Positions 60,730 to 64,000 of a stretch of DNA of 64,000 bases are shown here, in pieces. The stretch covers positions 80,401 to 144,400 of the forward strand of contig CAKQGH010000001.1 of NCBI GenBank assembly GCA_934232895.1, written 5' to 3'. This stretch comes from an uncultured Alphaproteobacteria bacterium (lineage in GTDB: Bacteria > Pseudomonadota > Alphaproteobacteria > Rs-D84). Under the pieces are notes generated by a model, which saw only the letters and a program-made list of their open reading frames with translations, did not search any database and was not told where the DNA came from. The position numbers and the translations under genes were made by a program. How positions within the stretch are numbered: the first letter of the stretch is position 1; every line of letters begins with the position of its first letter.

Positions 60730-62307
60730 ATGTTTATAAACAGATTTTTTGCGTATGTTGCACTTGGTTTTCTGGTCGCCGGATGCGGCGGTTCATCGCG
60801 CGATACCGATTGGTCACAAATGTACGGCACCGAAACCGTTGGCGCACCATCGCAATTGCAATATGGCGGTTTTGCGGCGCGTGACGATACCACGCATCGT
60901 ATTGCGGTGCTGTTGCCGTTGTCGGGCGATACCGCGCCGGTTGGCCAATCAATTCGCACATCGGTCGAAATGGCGGTACTGCAAAGTGCCCCAAAAACAT
61001 TGTCGGTCGCATTTTATGACGCAAATACGCCGGACGCAATGCAAAGCGCCATTGCCGAAAACCCCGATATATTCATTGGACCAGTATTTTCCGCAAACGC
61101 GCGCGCACTGCGTGCGACAAAGCCCGACACAACACCGGCGTTGGCATTTACATCGGATGCACAATCGGTTGGCAATGGTGTTATGACAATGGCATTGATG
61201 CCATCTGACAGTATCGAGGCCATATCCACCGAAATGGCGTCGGATGGTGCAAAAAAAATGATTATCATTGCCCCAGACACAGAATCTGGGCGATTGATGG
61301 CGGGCGTTGCAACCGAAAGTGGCGACAACAACAATATTGAAACGGTCGGCATATTTTTCTATACCCCCGGCGACACGGAATCTATACGATTGGCGGCAAT
61401 TGATGCATCGATGAACACCGCGCGCGTTGCGGCAAATAATCGTGCACGCGAAATATTGTCTGATATTTTAACAAATGAAAAATTAAACCAATTGGAAAAA
61501 TCATCACTGACCGCACAATTGGAAAAAATATCAAAATCGGACACATTGGGCCCGGTGCCGTATGATGCGGTTTTATACCTGGGCGATGCGGCCGACACAA
61601 CCAGTATGGCCTCATTCTTGCGGTATTATGGCGTATCAAATCGCGATGCGCACTTTTATGGAACGGCCATGTGGGACGGTTCAAACATCGCATCCGACAT
61701 AACAATGATTGGTGCAAAATACGCGGCATTGCAACCAATATCGCCCACATTTGCCGAAACATACGAACGCATTTCTGGCGCCGCGCCATCACATCTGGCG
61801 GCATTTGGATATGATGCCACAAATATGGCCATGGGTATGATTTATTCGGGTGCAACACCCGCGGCATACCTGTTGGACCCCAGTGGTTATGTCGGCACCG
61901 ACGGGCTGTTTCGGTTGCGTTCAAATGGCGACAGCCAACGCGCACTGAACATATATAAATTAAACGGCTCGGGCGCGCCGTCGATTGCGGGCACTGCACC
62001 ACGCAATTTTATAAACCCGGTATACAATATTGATGTGCGCCGCATATCGCCGGCAAAAAAAATGGACATAGAATCCGATGGCATAAACCCAATGGATTAT
62101 ATATTGATACCAAATAACCTGCACGGGAAATACAAATCAAAAACATACGGGAAGCACAAAACAGTTGCCCCACAAACACCAGCACAGGTCCAACCCGTTA
62201 TATTACCCGAAGACGACAGTGAATCCGTCACCACGCCCGATTTTGAATCGGTCCGTCCGGAATCGGTCGCCCGTGAATATATCGACAGTGTGGAAATATC
62301 TGAATAA
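60730..62307 (+). CDS. LpoA-like penicillin-binding protein activator lipoprotein
   Basis: A 525-residue lipoprotein with lipobox L-V-A-G-C at C19 and a periplasmic type I binding fold (RIAVLLPLSGDTAPVGQSIRTSVEMAV). It resembles the C-terminal half of LpoA and alphaproteobacterial homologues. LpoA-type proteins reach through the peptidoglycan to stimulate PBP1A. The divergent rsmI partner supports this. The tail (about 455-525) is a basic then acidic disordered extension. GGGA lies before the ATG. Confidence 0.78.
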   Translation: MFINRFFAYVALGFLVAGCGGSSRDTDWSQMYGTETVGAPSQLQYGGFAARDDTTHRIAVLLPLSGDTAPVGQSIRTSVEMAVLQSAPKTLSVAFYDANTPDAMQSAIAENPDIFIGPVFSANARALRATKPDTTPALAFTSDAQSVGNGVMTMALMPSDSIEAISTEMASDGAKKMIIIAPDTESGRLMAGVATESGDNNNIETVGIFFYTPGDTESIRLAAIDASMNTARVAANNRAREILSDILTNEKLNQLEKSSLTAQLEKISKSDTLGPVPYDAVLYLGDAADTTSMASFLRYYGVSNRDAHFYGTAMWDGSNIASDITMIGAKYAALQPISPTFAETYERISGAAPSHLAAFGYDATNMAMGMIYSGATPAAYLLDPSGYVGTDGLFRLRSNGDSQRALNIYKLNGSGAPSIAGTAPRNFINPVYNIDVRRISPAKKMDIESDGINPMDYILIPNNLHGKYKSKTYGKHKTVAPQTPAQVQPVILPEDDSESVTTPDFESVRPESVAREYIDSVEISE

Positions 62308-62338
62308 AAAAATCCCACAACACTGTGGGATTTTTTTA
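62306..62338. terminator. LpoA-like / methyltransferase bidirectional terminator
   Basis: AATCCCACA-ACAC-TGTGGGATT with flanking A- and T-runs. It overlaps the 3' end of the minus-strand gene. Confidence 0.85.
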
Positions 62339-62914
62339 TTTATCAAATTCATACACAAACAACCGATGCGGATACAACACGCCATTATATCGTGTCATAC
62401 CATGCCCCACATCAATAATGCGTGCGGGCCGTATTTCTGAAATTTCAAAATCAAGTGTGATTAAAACGCTAAATTTATCTTTGTATTCTGATAACACCGG
62501 GGTTAATTTTGGTCCCATATATGCGACCGCTATATCAAAATGTTTATCTGTGTTTTTCATATATTTCAATGCATCACAACGAATTGTGCGTGATTGTCGA
62601 CAAAACAAATCGCCACACCACGACACAAATGATGAAAACATCATATTTTCCAGCGCAATAACATTGCAATTGCACCGGCGCGCAATGTATCGCGACAAAC
62701 CACCAAACCCCGAACCTATTTCACATACCAATTTTGTATTTGGGTAATTATTGCATACGACATTGACGGTCGCACGTCGCAGATATTTATTACTGGGCAC
62801 AAACGGCGGTTGGTGTCGAACAAACGCACAATATGCGTATTCAATATTTTTGAAAAACAAAAAAATATCCAGACCGGCAAACAAAAACACCAACACCCAC
62901 AGAAATATACGCAT
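62336..62914 (-). CDS. Membrane-anchored class I methyltransferase-like protein
   Basis: A 192-residue protein with an N-terminal membrane helix (MRIFLWVLVFLFAGLDIFLF) and a Rossmann-type domain with KLVCEIGSGFGGLSRYIAR and VIALEN, the SAM-binding motif I and acidic end of strand 2. The domain is short and cysteine-rich, and the substrate is unknown. The ATG at 62914 has GGGGATT upstream; an earlier in-frame start has no ribosome site. Convergent with the LpoA-like gene. Confidence 0.65.
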   Translation of the reverse strand: MRIFLWVLVFLFAGLDIFLFFKNIEYAYCAFVRHQPPFVPSNKYLRRATVNVVCNNYPNTKLVCEIGSGFGGLSRYIARRCNCNVIALENMMFSSFVSWCGDLFCRQSRTIRCDALKYMKNTDKHFDIAVAYMGPKLTPVLSEYKDKFSVLITLDFEISEIRPARIIDVGHGMTRYNGVLYPHRLFVYEFDK

Positions 62915-62959
62915 ACCCCAATCCCCAAAAATCAAATAAACCGCCAAATGAGAATTTGA

Positions 62960-63137
62960 CGGCCGGGTATTTTCAAGGTCATAGAATGAATGACTCTGTG
63001 GATTTCGGCAAAAAACCTGTTATATAGCCACAGATACCCGACCATACAGATCAAACACTAACGGTGCGAACGCACCATATATGCAAATGGATAACGATGC
63101 AATCGCACCGCATTCTATGGGGCTTGAAAACCCGAAC
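62960..63137. ncRNA. Candidate structured noncoding RNA
   Basis: The gap 62915-63263 has no convincing gene. Within it CGGG (62964-62967) pairs with CCCG (63131-63134), TTTTCAAG (62970-62977) with CTTGAAAA (63123-63130) and CATAGAATG (62980-62988) with CATTCTATG (63111-63119). That makes about 21 bp of near-continuous helix. It encloses CTGTGG/CCACAG (62996-63033) and CGGTGCG/CGCACCG (63062-63110). Strand and class are unresolved: no match to tmRNA, RNase P or SRP RNA was recognised, and a 6S-like RNA is possible by size only. Confidence 0.45.
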
Positions 63138-63263
63138 CCAACTCCCATTGGATTCACAGTTAATTTTACATAACAACAGATAAAAAAACGCCATTCGCAC
63201 GCAAATTTTTAATTCAGGAAAATCATTGCTATCTAATTCTTAATGGACTATTTTTGTACCGAT

Positions 63264-63689
63264 ATGGCAAAGATATTTACGATTGGTTTCAGTGGCAAAA
63301 GTCCAGACTCGTTTCTGGATGTATTGAATGCCACACGTATAAGTTGCATCTGGGACATTCGCCTTTGGCGAACCAGCACATATGTGCCATATTATAACGG
63401 TAATAATCTGGCCATGGTACTTGGCAATCGTTACGAATATCATCCAGAATTCGCACCCACGCCCGATATTTTGGCAGACTACAAAGATAAAAAAATCAGT
63501 TGGGCCGAATACGAAAAATTGTATCGCGAATTATTACAAAAACGCGCCCCGTTGCAGAATTGCAACATATCAAAACTTGATAGAATCTGCCTGATGTGCA
63601 CAGAAAAATCAGCTTTGCAATGCCATCGCAGGTTGACCGCCGAATATATTACGGAAAGAATACCAGACATTGAAATTATTCATTTATAA
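63264..63689 (+). CDS. DUF488 family protein
   Basis: A 141-residue DUF488 protein: MAKIFTIGFSGKSPDSFLDVL, IWDIRLWRTS (usually DVR), FAPTPDILADYKDKKISW and MCTEKSALQCHRRLTAEYI with the conserved Cys-His pair. Function of the family is unknown. The ATG at 63264 matches family starts; an ATG seven codons earlier is also open. No ribosome site is clear for either. Followed by a strong terminator. Confidence 0.8.
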   Translation: MAKIFTIGFSGKSPDSFLDVLNATRISCIWDIRLWRTSTYVPYYNGNNLAMVLGNRYEYHPEFAPTPDILADYKDKKISWAEYEKLYRELLQKRAPLQNCNISKLDRICLMCTEKSALQCHRRLTAEYITERIPDIEIIHL

Positions 63690-63711
63690 AGCACTTGAAT
63701 CTCCAGTTCCC

Positions 63712-63742
63712 AAATACCGACCACAACGGGTCGGTATTTTTT
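63712..63742. terminator. DUF488 terminator
   Basis: AAATACCGACC / GGTCGGTATTT, an 11-bp perfect stem with loop ACAACG, followed by TTT. It also sits directly after the tRNA-like tail at 63742 on the minus strand. Confidence 0.85.
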
Positions 63743-63760
63743 GGTGGGAGTGGCTGATTC
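63742..63760 (-). repeat. Partial copy of the tRNA-Tyr 3' end
   Basis: TGGTGGGAGTGGCTG then ATTC repeats the complement of the tRNA-Tyr 3' end (63939-63958), with one G missing. The adjoining sequence does not form a T-arm, so this is not an intact tRNA. The 145 bp between the copies (63761-63904) contain GC-rich inverted repeats (GTGTGC/GCACAC) and no supported gene. It could be an att-like remnant or a decayed tRNA. Confidence 0.6.
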
Positions 63761-63904
63761 CCTCGCCCACGCGGGGGGGGCGTGGGACTGCGGGACATTC
63801 GTATGTTGTGTGCCGCGGCGCGCACACCGCGCCACCCAACAACTCATAGTCGAACCTGCAATCAAATGATTGCGTGATTCAAATTCAATGCCACGTTTCA
63901 CCAA

Positions 63905-63936
63905 AATAAAAACACCCGGCACGCGGGTGTTTTTAT
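63905..63936. terminator. tRNA-Tyr terminator
   Basis: ACACCCG-GCACG-CGGGTGT with T-runs on both strands, 3 nt past the tRNA-Tyr CCA end. Confidence 0.8.
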
Positions 63937-63938
63937 TT

Positions 63939-64000
63939 TGGTGGGAGTGGCTGGATTCGAACCAGCTCAGGCTTAAGCCAACAGATTTACAGTCTGCCCC
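63939..64000 (-). tRNA. tRNA-Tyr (GTA), 5' end beyond the window
   Basis: Read on the minus strand, the anticodon loop CTGTAAA gives anticodon GTA. A long class II variable arm follows, then the T-arm GCTGG-TTCGAAT-CCAGC, the acceptor strand CACTCCC, discriminator A and an encoded CCA at 63941-63939. The D-arm and 5' acceptor strand lie past base 64000. Confidence 0.93.

Noticed and set aside
62960..63137. tmRNA (including the permuted two-piece form)
   Set aside because: No tag reading frame beginning Ala-Asn-Asp-Asn is intact and no tRNA-like acceptor/T-arm is found.
63742..63830. Second complete tRNA gene
   Set aside because: Only the 3' tail matches; no T-arm, anticodon arm or 5' acceptor strand can be drawn.
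63680..63922. 80-codon minus-strand frame near the tRNA
   Set aside because: It runs through two terminators and the partial tRNA tail; this is a typical spurious frame over noncoding sequence.

Overview
The window looks like a chromosomal segment of an alphaproteobacterium with a small, tightly packed genome. Indicators are a Ros/MucR-type regulator, an alphaproteobacterial RHH_4 regulator, a SufS/SufT/SufE iron-sulfur cluster, an AddB-type recombination nuclease, the secB/mltA/DUF721 neighbourhood and a trxB/serS neighbourhood. Moderate base composition, many unknown secreted proteins and a GltX resembling the long clostridial type would fit an uncultured gut lineage (RF32 or Enterousia-like), but that placement is inference. 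No phage, insertion sequence or CRISPR array was seen. Nearly all of the window is coding, with short spacers, ATGA/TAATG couplings and paired or shared terminators.

Layout. 1-1,504 (-): suf genes (sufE-like, cut by the window edge, sufT-like, sufS). 1,578-2,335 (+): thioredoxin and a cysteine-free DksA homologue. 2,379-5,445 (-): tatA, SPOR protein, small lipoprotein, thrS with a threonine leader peptide. 5,658-8,663: PAQR/HlyIII protein, gltX and divergent trmB. 8,653-11,425: mostly unrecognised genes ending in an RHH regulator. 11,440-15,711 (-): YbeY-Lnt fusion, membrane-anchored GH24 lysozyme with TPRs, zinc-less MucR. 15,789-22,269: rarA, two beta-barrels, ftsK, PAP2 phosphatase. 22,288-28,899 (-): catalytically dead-looking S41 protein, secF-secD-yajC, mutL, greA. 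29,004-31,575 (+): lptG, a 45-residue membrane protein, xerD, J-domain protein. 31,761-34,197: trxB and serS, the latter behind a serine-containing leader peptide. 34,225-42,967: typA and a surface-glycan locus (GT61, RgpF-like, GT2, GT4, GT2, GT32). 42,985-47,395: recA, MFS transporter, secB, mltA, dciA-like. 47,429-53,303: ruvC with three secreted unknowns, yebC, ruvA, mnmE. 53,339-55,978: outer-membrane barrel with a switch-like leader, then an acyl-CoA ligase. 56,049-62,307: xthA, addB, engB, rsmI, LpoA-like lipoprotein. 62,336-64,000: methyltransferase-like protein, a structured noncoding stretch, DUF488, and part of tRNA-Tyr.

The most interesting signals are regulatory RNA. thrS and serS each sit behind a tiny ORF rich in codons for the cognate amino acid. 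Each ORF ends in a GC hairpin and is followed by a second small hairpin, which suggests ribosome-mediated control of aminoacyl-tRNA synthetases. The barrel gene at 53,339-54,001 has an upstream region that folds into a three-way junction whose closing helix overlaps both a terminator-like hairpin and a competing hairpin. A third theme is likely leaderless transcription: several genes without Shine-Dalgarno sequences have a -10 box 5-9 nt before the start codon. Protein-level oddities are the YbeY-Lnt fusion, the GH24-TPR protein, two regulators that have lost their zinc ligands, and the S41 pseudo-protease.
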